Below the pieces are notes generated by a model that searched no databases, had not been told where the DNA came from, and saw only the letters and a list, made by a program, of their open reading frames with translations. Below, piece after piece: positions 1-12,545 of a DNA stretch of 64,000 bases; position 1 is the first letter of the stretch; the number at the start of each line of letters is the position of its first letter. Location of the stretch: assembly GCF_024713975.1 (NCBI RefSeq), contig NC_091110.1, forward strand, positions 15,963,501 to 16,027,500. Reading direction: 5' to 3'. Made by a program: the position numbers and the translations under genes. The stretch comes from Paralichthys olivaceus. Taxonomy: Eukaryota; Chordata; Actinopteri; Pleuronectiformes; Paralichthyidae.

Positions 1-879
1 GAGCAGAATAGTTTCTTTGCACCAGAGAGCGAGACGTCAGCGCCGGACTACTGGAGGGAGAGCTCAGGTATTATTTCATTTCTTTTTTAAGTGTCTGCAC
101 ATAGATGGAAAAACAACAAAAGAATCAACAGCAAAATTTAAAATGAACAAAGGAGAATTATTAGGATTTATAGGTTGATTTAAGTAATTTAAATCTGAGT
201 TCAGTGAAATTAAATGAAAACATATCAAAACAGAAGAAGTGACTGCAAATGGAAGTTTGCAAATCGGAGCTAAAATCTTTCATAACTTATTGTCGTGAAA
301 TAATATCAACAACAAATTCAAACAAATGAATAAAATGTGTGTTACATAAAGACATCAAAAGATACACTGAGCATTTCCTTCAATGCAGATGAATAAAATG
401 AATTCATATAATAAAAAACAGCGACGTTCCTCTCATTAGACAAATGAGACTCAGTATTTAAAGCAGTGAGATAAAACCTCAGTCTCCTCCTCGTATCAGA
501 CGGTGAGTGAAAGCATCCGTAATATAAACACACACACACACACACACACAGATGAAAGCAGAAAGCTGCAGCCGCCGCTCCACCACAGCTGCTCTCTTTA
601 GCAGCGCTGTCGCCGAGGCTGTTACTCTTAGGGGGGCCGTTATAGTTCAACAAGAAAACATCAGCTCAGAGATAAGCAGCCGTGCTGGCAATCTTCATTC
701 TAGACCCATATTGCTGCCGACATAATTGTCTTTTTTTCCCCTTCCTCAGCGCAAAAAAACCCCTTTCCTGTTGGAAAAAGATCACAGCTTATTGCCTTTT
801 TATATCTGTCAGGAAGACATTAAAAGTGCTTTATGACATCTGTGCCAACATTTATATCTACCCCCCACTCCCTCAACCC

Positions 880-946
<67 letters not shown>

Positions 947-2263
947 ATAATGATCCCCGCGCATAATGTATAATGTATTTCGAAAAATTACACGAAACAA
1001 ATTAAATGAGACCACCTTTCCCCTGATTGCCAAACGTCTCCCTGGGCGGTGGGAAGCTCTACGTGATTAGAAGGCCTGATTCCTCCGAGTCCCACCACCG
1101 CCGTCACCCCCCCTCCACTGTCTTTAAACTCTCCCTCTGTTTCTAGGGAGAAAAAATAATCTAATTTTCCATTTATGTAATGCAAACCGCCTTGGCTTTG
1201 ACTATTCACGGTTAATTGACTGTCAAACGAGGTTGTTATCCTCGGGCACTGTCTGCAAATTTGCTTGTCAAATGAGACAGAGAGAGGAGAGGGGAGGAAA
1301 GGAGAGAGGAGAGGAGGAGAGAGAGGCGAGGAGAGCTCTCTCTCTCTCTCTGCGCTAAATGAGAGAGAGACAGAGAAGCACAGGGAGGCTTAAGGAGCGA
1401 GCGAAGATGTGAAATGACTGGAGGAGGATAAACACATCGAGGGCACTGGATTGCTTCATTTAAGACGTTCAATATCAATTCAGACGTCCGCACAAACACA
1501 CACACACAGAAAACAACACACACACTTTTCAATTTGAAAACTATGTGATGAAGATGTTGAAGTTTTCAAGCAACAAGTGATATCACCTCAGTCAGTGAAC
1601 ACAGAACATACAATACAAAATACTGTATAACTGTAATAATGCAGTTGTTGTTGCTAATGCAGAGAACAAATACATTTGTCCACATTATAACAATAATAAC
1701 CCACGAAAAAAAAAAAATTGTTGAAACGTCCAGTTAAACTTTTGCTCATCGTCACAGACTTTCATCTTTCAGAGCTTTAAAATCCATTTGTGTTTATTTC
1801 ATTCGCTGAATTCTTTTATTGTTTTCCTCCTTTTTTTTTTTTTAAAATAAAAAGCTTTTTTGTTTATCTGATAACAAGAGGACGCAGTGAATGTCTCCAT
1901 TAGCACAAGCTTATACTGACATCTAGAGGACAGGGCAGGGATTACAGCATTCTCACTCGAAGCACAAAGAGCGTTTATGCAGAAATGGAATTAAAAAGAA
2001 CGAGAATATATTCATGGCCTTGTAAAGGATCTAAAAATGAAATACACTGAGGATCTTACTCCGAAGCTGTAATATCCTGTAACTACATCTGACTTTAATG
2101 TGTAATAAAACTCACAGTTTAAATCTCCTCGTGTTTTCAGGTGATCAAAGCCAAGGTGCTTCTTCTCCTGTTCCACTGAAGAAGGATGTTGAGAACATGG
2201 AGAAAGGTAAATTTCTTTCATTTGAAAATCGCAGGTTCTTAAACCTTCCCTCTCCATTGCTGG

Positions 2264-2343
<80 letters not shown>

Positions 2344-3763
2344 CCAGGACTAAGCTGTGATGACTGCGTGTATTTCAGTATTTTCATCTCTTTGATCTTC
2401 TCTCGTTCAGAAGAGCTTCAGAAGGTTTTGCTGGAGCAGATCGACTTCAGGAGGAGACTGGAGCAGGAGTTTCACGCTCTGAAGGGCACCACGCCGTTTC
2501 CTGTCTTCCGTAAGTCACTTCTTTTTCATTTTCACATTTTCACAACTTCCTACCTTCATCATTTCTCCTCAGTATATGTCTATTTTTTTTTTTACATATC
2601 AGTCCATCTTTTAACTGGATCACTTATTTAAATGATGACTCTATCGGCTGATCATAATTTTGCTTTACACCAATTTCAGATAATTTTCAAGACCAGATGA
2701 AACGAGAGCTCGCCTACAGAGAGGAGATGGTCCAACAGTTACAGATGGTACGACGACTAATGACACGATCAGTGCTCAACCCTGACAGGAAATAAACGTC
2801 AATGCTCTGCACTTACATGACAAATAATTTAAAAACTGATTTTGAAAAGAAATATAAATCTTGTCTGAATAAAATACAGTTTTCAAGTTCAAACAATACA
2901 AGAAGAAATTAAAAATGAATCAGGGAATAGAGGAAGTAGATTGTACGCATACATTAAATAAGAAATCCGAAGCTATGTCTTCTAATAGAGAGATTAAATG
3001 AAGACGAAACAAGGACATCAGCAGGACTCAACTCGTGCTGTTGCTTATTTGTTCAGAAGACAGAGGCAATCATCTAGTTTGTCTTTCATGGGTGAGAAGT
3101 TCCTCTGCGGCCGTCTGATTGTTTCCGTCCACATCAATCACCCGAGCAGCTGGCAGACAAGCTGACAGACGGTGTTTGTCTTTGTTTTCTGACACATGCA
3201 ACAACTGTACACGCTTGTGTGCACACGATCGCTGAAAAAAAACAAAACAACCTGCGAGTAACGTACACCGAAACGCACACACAGAAAAGAGGGAGCTGCA
3301 TTCTTTTAACCACAAAGTCACAGGAGTGAACGTGCATTTTAACTCATTTGTAAACGTGCACACGCTAAAATTGACAAATGGGTCTAGACAAAGCAGATGG
3401 AACTGTCTGAGAGTAAAGACACGTTTCACTCTGACATTCAAGTTAATGCAACATTAATGGTTCTGCAGCATATTTTGGAATTTTACCAATATTACCTATA
3501 TTTTCATTCAAATCTTTATCCTGTTCCTGTTTCACTTGTGTCTTAAAATTGTGGTTTTGAGATTTTCATTTTTATTTTCAATTTATATAATTGTAATATA
3601 TCAAAATTATTTTAAGGCTGAGTGCAGATTAGTGTCAAGGTTGATCCATCAATAAATCTGCAGGATGTGAATGCATCTAACTTTTCCCTCTTTCTCTGTC
3701 TTTCAGATTCCGTACGCAAACATCATCAGAAAAGAAAAGATCAGCTCACATCTCAACAAGTAG
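1..3763 (+). CDS. skor2: SKI family transcriptional corepressor 2, 3' end (partial)
   Basis: Five coding exons are visible: 1-67, 2141-2206, 2411-2509, 2680-2747 and 3707-3763. All have GT-AG boundaries and join in one frame to TAG at 3761-3763, giving the last 118 residues. The gene runs off the left edge, so the SKI/SNO/DAC and SAND-like regions are not seen. The visible part contains a Leu/Glu/Arg-rich coiled coil (EELQKVLLEQIDFRRRLEQE), then HNFQDQMKRELAYREEMVQQ and a tail ending SSHLNK. This is the conserved C-terminus of SKOR/FUSSEL proteins, nuclear corepressors that act with SMADs and homeodomain factors in neurons. SKOR1 shares this tail; I choose SKOR2 because IER3IP1, HDHD2 and KATNAL2 follow, as at human 18q21. 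Family identity is sure; the paralogue call rests on synteny. Confidence 0.9.
883..944. repeat. (CA)n microsatellite
   Basis: About 31 uninterrupted CA units in the SKOR2 intron between the exons ending at 67 and starting at 2141. Frames through it encode only His-Thr or Cys-Val runs. Confidence 0.95.
1275..1378. repeat. GA/CT-rich tract with foldback
   Basis: A purine run (GAGAGGAG type) is interrupted by CTCTCTCTCTCT, followed after a short loop by GAGAGAGAGACAGAG. The CT and GA blocks can pair as a hairpin. It lies in a SKOR2 intron. Confidence 0.8.
2264..2343. repeat. (CA)n microsatellite
   Basis: An almost pure CA run broken once by AAACAC, in the 204-bp SKOR2 intron between the exons ending at 2206 and starting at 2411. 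Its length will affect the spacing between these exons. Confidence 0.95.
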
Positions 3764-5402
3764 CTAAAACAAAGGTAAGATTTTTATTTATCAGTATTTA
3801 CTTATTTTAATTAAACCACATTAAGCCTAGATTTGAGAAAACTAGACCTCTGAAAAACACAATGCATGACACTAATGTTCGATTTTAATTTCCTTTATTG
3901 TCTTTACATAAACTCTTCTAGGACGAAGAAGCTGCTTGGATTTCTGGGAATGTTCCAAAAGTAAAAAGACTCAAAGTAAATATATAAATATAGAATACAG
4001 CGGGGACCATTCACCATTTTCCATCCCCCTCCGTGGGGAACTGGTCTCAGACTTTGTACATTTCTTAATCTTGGAGAAGAATTACTCGTCTTCTTCTTCA
4101 GCCCCATCTCTGTTAATAGCCTAGCACTTAAAAACTCTGTGAGCTCACATGGACCAGTTCTTGCTGCTGTGTGCAAACTCTGTCGAGTTTATTTCCCCCG
4201 GACTGACTGAACTGAAAGAGAGAGACGCGATTTTTCCTCATCGCTGCTCCGGCAGTCAAACTCGAAGCTTTACCCAAACAGGACCAAAGCAACCACGGCC
4301 TTTCTTTGCCCCTTGAACTTTTTGAGGGCTTTTGAAGACGACCAGGAAGGCAGTTATAAACTTTTACTTCTTCTTCAAAAAAAAGAACCTCTGAACTTTT
4401 CCAAGTTCTTAAAAAATGAGACTTTAAAGACTGGGTGTTACGTCTGTGACTTTGTCCGCTGCCGGCCAGGTTGTACAGTGCACACATCGGACTGTGGATG
4501 AGGACGGACTTCACAAGGTTTTTATTTTGCTGTTGTCATTGTCGTTGTTGAAATGTGGACTCTAAAGAGAGACAGCAACACTTATTTATTGTCAACATTA
4601 GATCCCAAAGGGGTTTTCTCCTCATCACGTCCCGTTGTGTTTATTGATCGAAAAACAAACAAGCGATTATCAACACGGTCGATAATCACCGAAGGAGATT
4701 TAATTTAAATAAGCTCGTTCTTTGAGTTCGTAACTTTACGATGCCAGAAGAAGAACAAAATAAAGGGATGAGAGCACAGGGAGTAACGGTGCTGCTCCAC
4801 CAGTATTAATACAGGCTGGTTTGCATATTTAAACAGTTTTTGTATTTGGGAGTGATTTCTGAATGTATAAAAAAATAACTACAGTATTATTCACTTTTTT
4901 AATTTACTTTAAAACAACATCCTTTGCCCAAAGACATCCTGAAGGTACTTTTGAACATCCGCCCAAATTTTCTGACCGTCAACGTCATCTCCACCCAGAG
5001 TCGAGCTTTAAATCGCCACCATCAGCTGCTAAACTGGCTTTTAAAATGTGTTTGGGGCGTTGAACAGATGATTAAAGGCCCATTCTGTGTATTTATTTGC
5101 TCTCCAAAGGAACGTCTGGGCCACAAGGAGCGAAGTCTCTCAGTGTTGTAGATCTGCCTGTAAATGATTTCATGTTTAAACCGTCACCAGTCATGTCTGT
5201 CTACGTGTTTGTTTATTTATTTCAGTATCAGACCTTGAAAATATTATTTATTACAGTGTTAAAAGAAAGAGACACGACGATGATGATGATGATGATGATG
5301 ATGTGAATAAAAAGGAGAACTAGCCCTCGTCTTCTTTACAGAACGAAATGACTGAATGGATAAAGTTGTCATTTACTGCGAGAAAAAAAATGTTATAATA
5401 AA
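3764..5402 (+). other. SKOR2 3' UTR and poly(A) candidates
   Basis: No coding signal follows the SKOR2 stop. A strong donor (AAAG/gtaaga, cut after 3774) lies 11 nt past the stop and a good acceptor (cttctag) ends at 3921, so the 3' UTR is probably spliced. AATAAA hexamers at 4759-4764, 5306-5311 and 5397-5402 are candidate cleavage signals. A (GAT)n run sits at about 5278-5302. The long antisense frame at 4128-4514 is not like any protein I know and is treated as chance. Confidence 0.5.
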
Positions 5403-5827
5403 CTGTTAATGCAGATGTATTTAAACCTGTTCCTGTAGTTTCTCTACTATTTATGTGTAAATTAAAAGTCTATACAATAACAAGAAAGTGGTTTCATGAT
5501 CCTAATATTTCTCCATTTTTAATGTTGATAATAGTAGAAACGTGTCGAAGATTCAATGCACTTGAAAACCAGAAGTAGTTTCATGAACGCACAAGATGAG
5601 ATTCCAGAAAGTACAAATAATAACATGGACGTAAACTTTCTGACACGAGAAGATCGTTAAAAGAATCAATGATGAATCTCATCGATCGTTTTAAAGTGAA
5701 CTTCCCTCTTCTGTTGGGAACTAGAGGTCTCTGAGGACAGAAGAACACTTCGAAGTGCACGCTTATTCTCAGGTTTCACGACATCTGCTGCTGGTTTACG
5801 GCGGCTGCCCCTGGGCGTGCAGGGAGC

Positions 5828-5858
5828 AGAAGAAGAAGAAGAAGAAGAAGAAGAAGAA
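5828..5858. repeat. (AGA)n run in the IER3IP1 5' leader
   Basis: About ten AGA triplets end roughly 10 nt before the IER3IP1 start codon. The run is very likely in the transcribed leader; the exact transcription start cannot be seen. Confidence 0.9.
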
Positions 5859-5867
5859 AGTGCCAAC

Positions 5868-7033
5868 ATGGCGTTCACCCTGTACTCTCTCCTCCAGACC
5901 GCGATTCTCTGCGTTAACGCCATCGCTGTGCTGCATGAAGAGAGGTTCCTCAGCAGGAGTAAGTCCAGACATGTTGGAAAAGACGAACATTGTTTGTTTT
6001 AACAAGATTCACTCGTTGTCGTCGCGATAAATGCAGCTAGCTAACTCTGCACCGTTAGCTCACTGTGCTGTGTTAGCTCACTGTGCTGTGTTAGCTCACT
6101 GTGCTGTGTTAGCTAGCTCAGATTAAAGGAAGAAAACTCATCAGAGAACAACAAGTAGTGGAATAAGATTATTTCTTTAACCTTAAAGTGAAATTTAAAA
6201 CCTCCTGCCTGCTTCTGTCTCTTCTAGTTTTCTGGGGTGGGGATACTTGATGTGTACAATTACACCTATTAACACAATAATACTTCCATGTGTTGATGCT
6301 CTGCCCCCTCCCATCCACGTGTATATAAAAAGTGCATGTCGTGTTTTTGAACTGAAGCTCCCTCTCTGTTCTCCCTCCTTCAGTCGGCTGGGGTGTGGAC
6401 CAGGGAGTCGGAGGTTTTGGGGACGATCCAGGAGTCAAAGCCCAGATCCTCAACCTCATCCGCTCGGTCCGGACGGTCATGAGAGGTAAGAGGATATATA
6501 TTTATATTTATGTATGAGCCTCACACATGAAAAGTAATCAAGCAAATTCTGTTTCAATTTCTGATGAACATGAATTGTTAACTGCAGATGAACCAGGTAG
6601 GATGAACACAAAGGTTGTTAAACGTCTCTCTGCAGCGTAGACTCTTTCTAAAAAGATTTACACACAACGTCCAGCACGCAAACATAAGAGTGACAGTATA
6701 TATCATAGAACTGTTTGAGGAGGACTCACTGACGACAAGGAAGAAATCTGAAGTCGCTCCAGAGCGTAAGAAAGAATCATTCCTGAAATAATAACACACT
6801 TCTATTATTCACAGTATTGAAACAGGAGAAAAAACTGATTATAGAGTATTTCAACTTTCTAATAACTCCAGAAATATCTGTCTGAAGTAATAATATACTA
6901 TTTAGTCTAAGATCACAGTTTGTGAAGTTAGTAGAGCTGGTATCCTGTTGAATAGATAACCCTTTCTTTTTTTACAGTGCCTTTAATAATTGTGAATACT
7001 GGCTGCATCGTCCTGTTGTTGCTGTTTGGTTAA
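5868..7033 (+). CDS. ier3ip1: Immediate early response 3-interacting protein 1
   Basis: Three exons, 5868-5958, 6384-6485 and 6978-7033, give an 82-residue protein, the same length as human IER3IP1. It begins MAFTLYSLLQTAILCVNAIA and ends VNTGCIVLLLLFG; the two hydrophobic ends flank a Gly-rich middle (IGWGVDQGVGGFGDDPG) and the conserved IRSVRTVMR. The product is a small ER/Golgi membrane protein involved in secretory trafficking; human loss causes microcephaly with epilepsy and neonatal diabetes. Val21 and Leu78, the positions of known human disease changes, are intact. The start is the first ATG after a purine repeat (tgccaacATG). Its place between SKOR2 and HDHD2 matches human 18q21. Confidence 0.97.
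6054..6113. repeat. 18-bp tandem repeat, 3 copies
   Basis: The unit GTTAGCTCACTGTGCTGT occurs at 6054-6071, 6072-6089 and 6090-6107, followed by a partial copy. The three copies are identical. It lies in IER3IP1 intron 1. Confidence 0.95.
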
Positions 7034-9340
7034 CACCAGCACACAATCTACGAACCGGACACGTGCCAAGGAACAACTACACACTCCCACACAGACGCAC
7101 AGGAAAATGTGTGTAATCCAGAGACGTCTGTCTTCGCTGGTCTTCAGCAGCGAGGACAATGTTTTCCATAACGGTTGTCAGGGGAACAGAGGAAAAGAAG
7201 AAGCCGAGACGAACACGTTCAGAACTGAAACATTCGAGGATTTAAAGTCACAAATACAACAACATGTGTTTTTGCTTTCATCATCACATGTTTCATCACA
7301 GACTCATTCGAGTGAATCTGTTTTAGTGATTTCATGATAACGAGTCATGTTTTATTTGAGAGTTACAGAGGAGGAGCTTGTTACTTTTTATGGATACCAC
7401 AAATGTCCGCAGCAGTATTTCCTGTTTCACTTCACACACACTGTGTCGATGAAATAGAAAAACACACATCAGTGTTCAGATCTGCTTCAACCAGTTTAAG
7501 GGGTTTAAAGATCACGTTTGGAGATTCAATTATGCTGCTGCCAAACTTTCTACCTGTGATCTGTGTCTCTTTACCAGTTTTTGTAAACCAGAGACGTCAG
7601 TGACAGGAGATATTCAACATTTGTCAAAAAGATTGCGACTGTAAAGTTTTCCCTTCTCGTCGTCCTGCAGAACTTGTTTACTCATTTGTGTTTAGGAGGG
7701 AAACTCACAGTCGAGATAGAGGTGCACAATCCCACAGCTGACAGGAAATTCTCTTTAAAGCTCCTTCATTTTTACTAAAGTGTGAAAACAAATGTTCAGT
7801 GTTTTTATTTCTTCTGTTTTGATTGAATATGTGTCATGTAAACTTTAAGCAATACGACCAAACACGACTGAAATGTTTTTACCTTTGTACTGTTTACACA
7901 CAAGTACCCTGAGATGGTATCTTGAAATATTAAATGTATTATTTAGTGCAATTAATGATTTTGTACTGCCTCAGTTTTTTTCTGTGTGGCAGCGGGGGAT
8001 AATAGAAAACATCAAAAGACCATTTCAACTGTTCATGTTTTTGACCTTATATGAATCGGAAAAAATGAAATGCAGAATTATCTCCACCACTTTTGGATAT
8101 AAATATACACCATGTTTGTCTGCGCCTCCCTGCTCCACTTCATTAATAATCCACATATGTTGTGAATTATCACCGGTCCGTCCCCGGCTGTAAGCTGCAC
8201 AAATATTTTTATTAACATTAGATTTGATCCTGAAAGCACGGGAGGGGGGTGAGAGGGGAAAACAGGGATCAGCTGGAATTAGAAGCATATGTTTATCAGG
8301 GAGATTTGCACAGTAAAGCCACTTTGATCTGTGATTAGTCAGAATTTAGCTGCAAGTTCACGGTGAAATCTGTAAGCGATCACAGGCGAGCGGACGTGGA
8401 TATGTTTCTGCTCTTCACAGGTCAGGACGTGTGTTCTTTGTCATAAAAAAACACATGAGAATGTGTTTTGTTTTTTAGCAACTTGTAGATTAACTTAAAA
8501 ACTACACAACTACACACTGTTTTCACATTTACATTACATTGATCGTGATAAATGTGCATATAGATATAATTAAAATAGGGAACAAAAATAATCAAGAAAA
8601 CTGTTTGCTAAATTACTTTTCTACATGTAGAAATAAAAAGATGATTTCAATTAATAATCAAGTAATTTTAAATGTGCAAAAATACTGTGAATGAACGCAA
8701 AACACTTTTTTTGTTTCCAACAATAACGAGGGGCAATGAAAGCATGAAAACAAATAAAATCATAAAAAAGGTCAGTGGAAAAATAAATAGATTTGATTAA
8801 TCCGAAACCGCAAAACACTTTTTTTTAAGTCCAAGATGGTTCTGGTTTGGGATGTTATGTCCAGAAACTAACTCACAAACAAAATGTTTTTCAAAACCGA
8901 GCTACAAAATATTTATGCCGAAAAATGGACAAGTTAAAACAACAGCAGTGTTGTTCACGATGTGGAGGAAACAGGAAAAGAGGATTTGATCCGAGCTGTC
9001 TGGCATCACGCAGAGAGGAGGTTTTAAATGTTTGATAATTCCTCCCAACATATTAAATCTGAAAGACGCACTAATGTGCTACATCTGTTGGTTGTTAGTT
9101 TGTTGCTGGGATACATATGTTTTTTATTCTAATGAGTGATTAAGTGGTTAAAGTTAAACCTCTTATCTGATTGGAAAATATAAAATGGAAAAAATAATAA
9201 ACAATTTAAAATAACAGAGAACATGGGGAAGTGAAATAAAAAATAAGTATTAAAAAAGTTTTTCTCTCTAGAAAATATTCAAATATTCAAATATATTAAA
9301 ATATATGACACATTTCAAAAAGTGTGAGAGTAGACGTTAC
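7034..9340 (+). other. IER3IP1 3' UTR and spacer to HDHD2
   Basis: AT-rich, no recognisable coding exon on either strand. An ATTAAA at 7929-7934 is a possible IER3IP1 poly(A) signal; other A-rich hexamers are too common here to choose between. From about 8430 to 9330 the sequence is strongly A/T-rich and featureless. Confidence 0.5.
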
Positions 9341-9439
9341 AATGTTTGAGCTGCAGGGGGCAGCAGAGAGCTCCACGTCCAGACTCTAACCGACGAAGAA
9401 GAACCTGAACCAGGAAGTCGCTCAGGGACGCAGCTGAAG
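9341..9439 (+). promoter_or_regulatory. Putative HDHD2 promoter / noncoding first exon
   Basis: After a long AT-rich stretch the sequence turns GC-richer, with a CTCF-like motif (9350-9364), an ETS-type CAGGAAGT at about 9410-9417, and a possible donor (GCTGAAG/gt, cut after 9439). HDHD2's coding exon has its own splice acceptor at 10850, so an upstream noncoding exon must exist; this is the best candidate. The donor is weak and transcript data would be needed. Confidence 0.35.
9350..9364 (+). promoter_or_regulatory. CTCF-like motif
   Basis: GCTGCAGGGGGCAGC matches the CTCF core CCASYAGRKGGCRSY except at two positions. It lies at the presumed HDHD2 promoter. Confidence 0.35.
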
Positions 9440-10859
9440 GTTTGAACGTGTTTAACTTCATTCACTGTCTCGTGACTTTGTTTGTGGAATAAAAGCAGAA
9501 ACTCTGCTTCGCTGTTTGTTTTAGATCTTCGGTTTCTAAATGTGGTTTTATTGAACGTGTTCGAATTAAAGAAAGATGTTAAACTTAGTTATTCTTCGGT
9601 TTGTTTCAGTGACACAAACACACGTTCACAGAAATGACCTGATTTCAGTGTCATGAAACTGCGGCGAGGTTTTAATTAAAGGTTAATTCATTAAAGTTAA
9701 TTAAACTGTTGAAGAGGATAAAGAAGAAAACATCAGGACAACTGAGACTAGATCCAGTGAAGGAGGAACATTAATATTAACACCATGATTATTGTGCTTT
9801 AAGTTTTACAGCAGACTTGTGAAGTAGGAAAATAAAAGGCCTTTAGTTCTTTCACAGAAAGATTTCCTACAAAATCTACCAAATAAATGTAGTAAATTTA
9901 AAATATTTGGGATTTATTATAGAATATAAACTAAATGCATGTGTAATGTGCTTGTTCACACAACCTTTGGTCACAGTAAAGTATTGGATATTATTACGAC
10001 GTGACAGGAATTTTTCTTTCTAACTGAAAAAGAAAATCCATTTCACAAATCTGTTGTCTTTGCAGGTTTTCCAACAGTTTTCAACCTGAATCAATAAAAG
10101 TAGAAATAGCATCAGCATCAAGTGCAACAGAGTTTTTAACGGTTTCATGTAGAGAATTGTGACGCTTGTTACAGCCCCAGTTTCCTTTAACGTTGCTGCT
10201 TTGCTCACACACACACACACGCTCAGAAATAAGCTTTTACTCAGCTTGGCCCTTCTCACAGTTTCCTGTTATTAGTTGAGCTAAATACAAGTAATAGAAA
10301 CGTGTGTGTGTGTGTTCAAGCTGTAATGGGGGGGCAGTAAGAGCATTAATTGTACCCTCACATTGATAACTACATGACAGAAATCCAAGCATGTCTAAAT
10401 AAAAGGAGATCACAGTCTGAAATCACATTCCAATAAAACACAATCCCAAAATCTGTATTCTAGGCAGGAAACCATAAATACTTGAGACAAACCGGTCAAT
10501 AATCCTCTCAGTTCGTCCTGATGCAGGTTTGAATAACGCAGTAATCTGATCAGTTCTGCCACTACCGATGTAAAATTATGATTACGAACGCATAATCTCT
10601 AAAATTATACATTATTTTTGAGAGAATAAGCTTTTTTTTTTAAACGGAGTAAAGCTCCATTTACAGCGGATCTTGGACATATTGAGTGGTTTATGAAATC
10701 ATAGTCAGAGACTGCAGCACAAGCAGCTCTCACTGAACAGCGCCGAGCAGGTGAGGCTGCAGAAACCTGTTGTATGGTTGGTTGAAGAACTAAAGTCCAG
10801 AACCAGAGATAATACAGGTGAAAATCATGACGCACAACATTTTCCTGCAGGTCTCCAAC

Positions 10860-12545
10860 ATGTCGGGCAGACGAGCTCTGAAGGCCGTGCTCATTGACCT
10901 GAGTGGAACTCTGCACATCGAGGACACAGCGGTACCTGGGGCACAGGAAGCACTGACCAGGCAAGAAACTGCCTCCAAACCTCCGAATGTTACTGCATGA
11001 ATGAAAACTAAACCTGAGTCCTTGAGATCAGGGACGAAAACCAGTCACCGTCTCTTTTGATATTGTTTTCTTATATTAGATGAATCATTTGTTTGTGGGG
11101 TCAGGTTGCGGCAGGCGTCTGTCGCTGTGAAGTTTGTGACCAACACCACTAAGGAGAGTAAGAGGAACTTACTGGAACGATTGCAACGCCTCAAATTCAA
11201 CCTTCAGGTGAAACACCAGAGTCATTCCATCTAGATGATTTTACTGTAATGATCAAGAAATTAGACTTTTTTTCCCCCCAAAACGTTGGAAAATGAACTT
11301 TACATTGCAGGAAAAGGAAATCTTCACGTCTCTGAGTGCAGCGAGGAGTCTGCTGGAGCGGGAACAGCACCGACCGCTGCTGCTGGTGGAGGACAGCGCA
11401 CTGGAGGACTTCACAGGTACTGGAGTGTGTGAGAGAGAGAGAGAGTCTGTGCTTCAGTTGAAGTATTCACAGTTTGAAATGAAATGCAGAAGCAGCTCTT
11501 TGTGTTGGTGAAGCTGTTTTTATTCACAGGCATTGACACGTCAGAACCAAATGCTGTTGTCATTGGCCTTGCTCCTGATCACTTCAACTACCAAACACTC
11601 AACGAGGCTTTCAGGTGATAACTGATGGATGAGATACATGAAACTAAAACTGCTTTTTTTTTACTATTTTTTAGTTTTTCACTGATTCATCATCTCCGTC
11701 TGTTAAGCATCTACACTTCTTCCTGCAGAATGATTCTGGATGGAGCTCCTCTCATCGCCATCCACAAGGCTCGGTACTACAAACAGAAGGATGGTTTGTC
11801 CCTCGGCCCCGGGCCCTTTGTGACGGGACTGGAGTACGCCACAGACTGCAAGGCTACTGTGGTGGGAAAGCCAGAAAAAACTTTTTTCACACAGGTAGTA
11901 AAGTGTGCAGCGTTTTGTTCTGTCAGGTATTTTCTGATGTGGATCCACATTTGATTTTTGATTAACTAAAAATGAATGAAGCCTCTTTTCTCTGGTTGGT
12001 TTGTTCCAATAGGCTCTGCTTGATTTGGGATGTGGCCCCGGTGAAGCTGTCATGATAGGAGATGTAAGTATATCATCAAATGTGATTCATTAACTGCAAG
12101 TTTGGTAGCAACTGTACATTATGTTGTGTATTATTGTGTATTAGTCTACAGTGGTTTGTATCTCTGCTGTTTTTACGACAGGATGCAAGGGATGATGTGG
12201 GCGGGGCTCAGAACGCAGGCATGCTGGGTATTCTAGTCAGAACTGGTAAGAAAATAAAAATCTACTTTTCCAATCAATTTATTCTCAATTTCATTTCATC
12301 ATCGTGTCTCTAGACCTGACAATTACTGACCAGTGAGCAGAAATTGTGGCCATCTTCATGTCTTTGCTGTCACCACATATCATGTTAATCTTTGGCTCTG
12401 ATGTCATCATGTAAACCAATATAGTTCATTTTATTCTTCAGGTAAATACAGAGACGGGGATGAGAGTAAAATCCACCCTCCTCCCCACCTGACGTGCGAC
12501 AGCTTCCCAGACGCTGTTGAACACATCCTGAAGAACCTGCTCTGA
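10860..12545 (+). CDS. hdhd2: Haloacid dehalogenase-like hydrolase domain-containing protein 2
   Basis: Eight coding exons: 10860-10960, 11105-11207, 11311-11416, 11530-11614, 11729-11894, 12013-12063, 12182-12245 and 12442-12545. They give 259 residues, the human length. HAD landmarks: motif I at residues 13-17 is DLSGT (nucleophile Asp13 kept, usual second Asp replaced by Ser15); motif II is [11 protein letters not shown]; a lysine in [10 protein letters not shown]; motif IV is MIGDDARDD. The family is HAD phosphatase-like with a C2-type cap, related to LHPP and PGP; the physiological substrate is not established. Start: [10 protein letters not shown] aligns with human MAACRALKAV, just inside an exon that begins at 10851. 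The first intron has a GC donor. It is tail to tail with KATNAL2. No canonical AATAAA follows within 250 bp; a weak GATAAA is at 12655-12660. Confidence 0.97.

Noticed and set aside
2012..2387. Open frames of Cys-Val or His-Thr repeats
   Set aside because: They are translations of the CA microsatellite; the same applies to frames at 809-1033, 19303-19603, 39775-40073, 53812-54252 and 56895-57194.
4128..4514. 128-codon open frame on the minus strand
   Set aside because: It is antisense to the SKOR2 3' UTR, has no recognisable family and no splice or promoter context.
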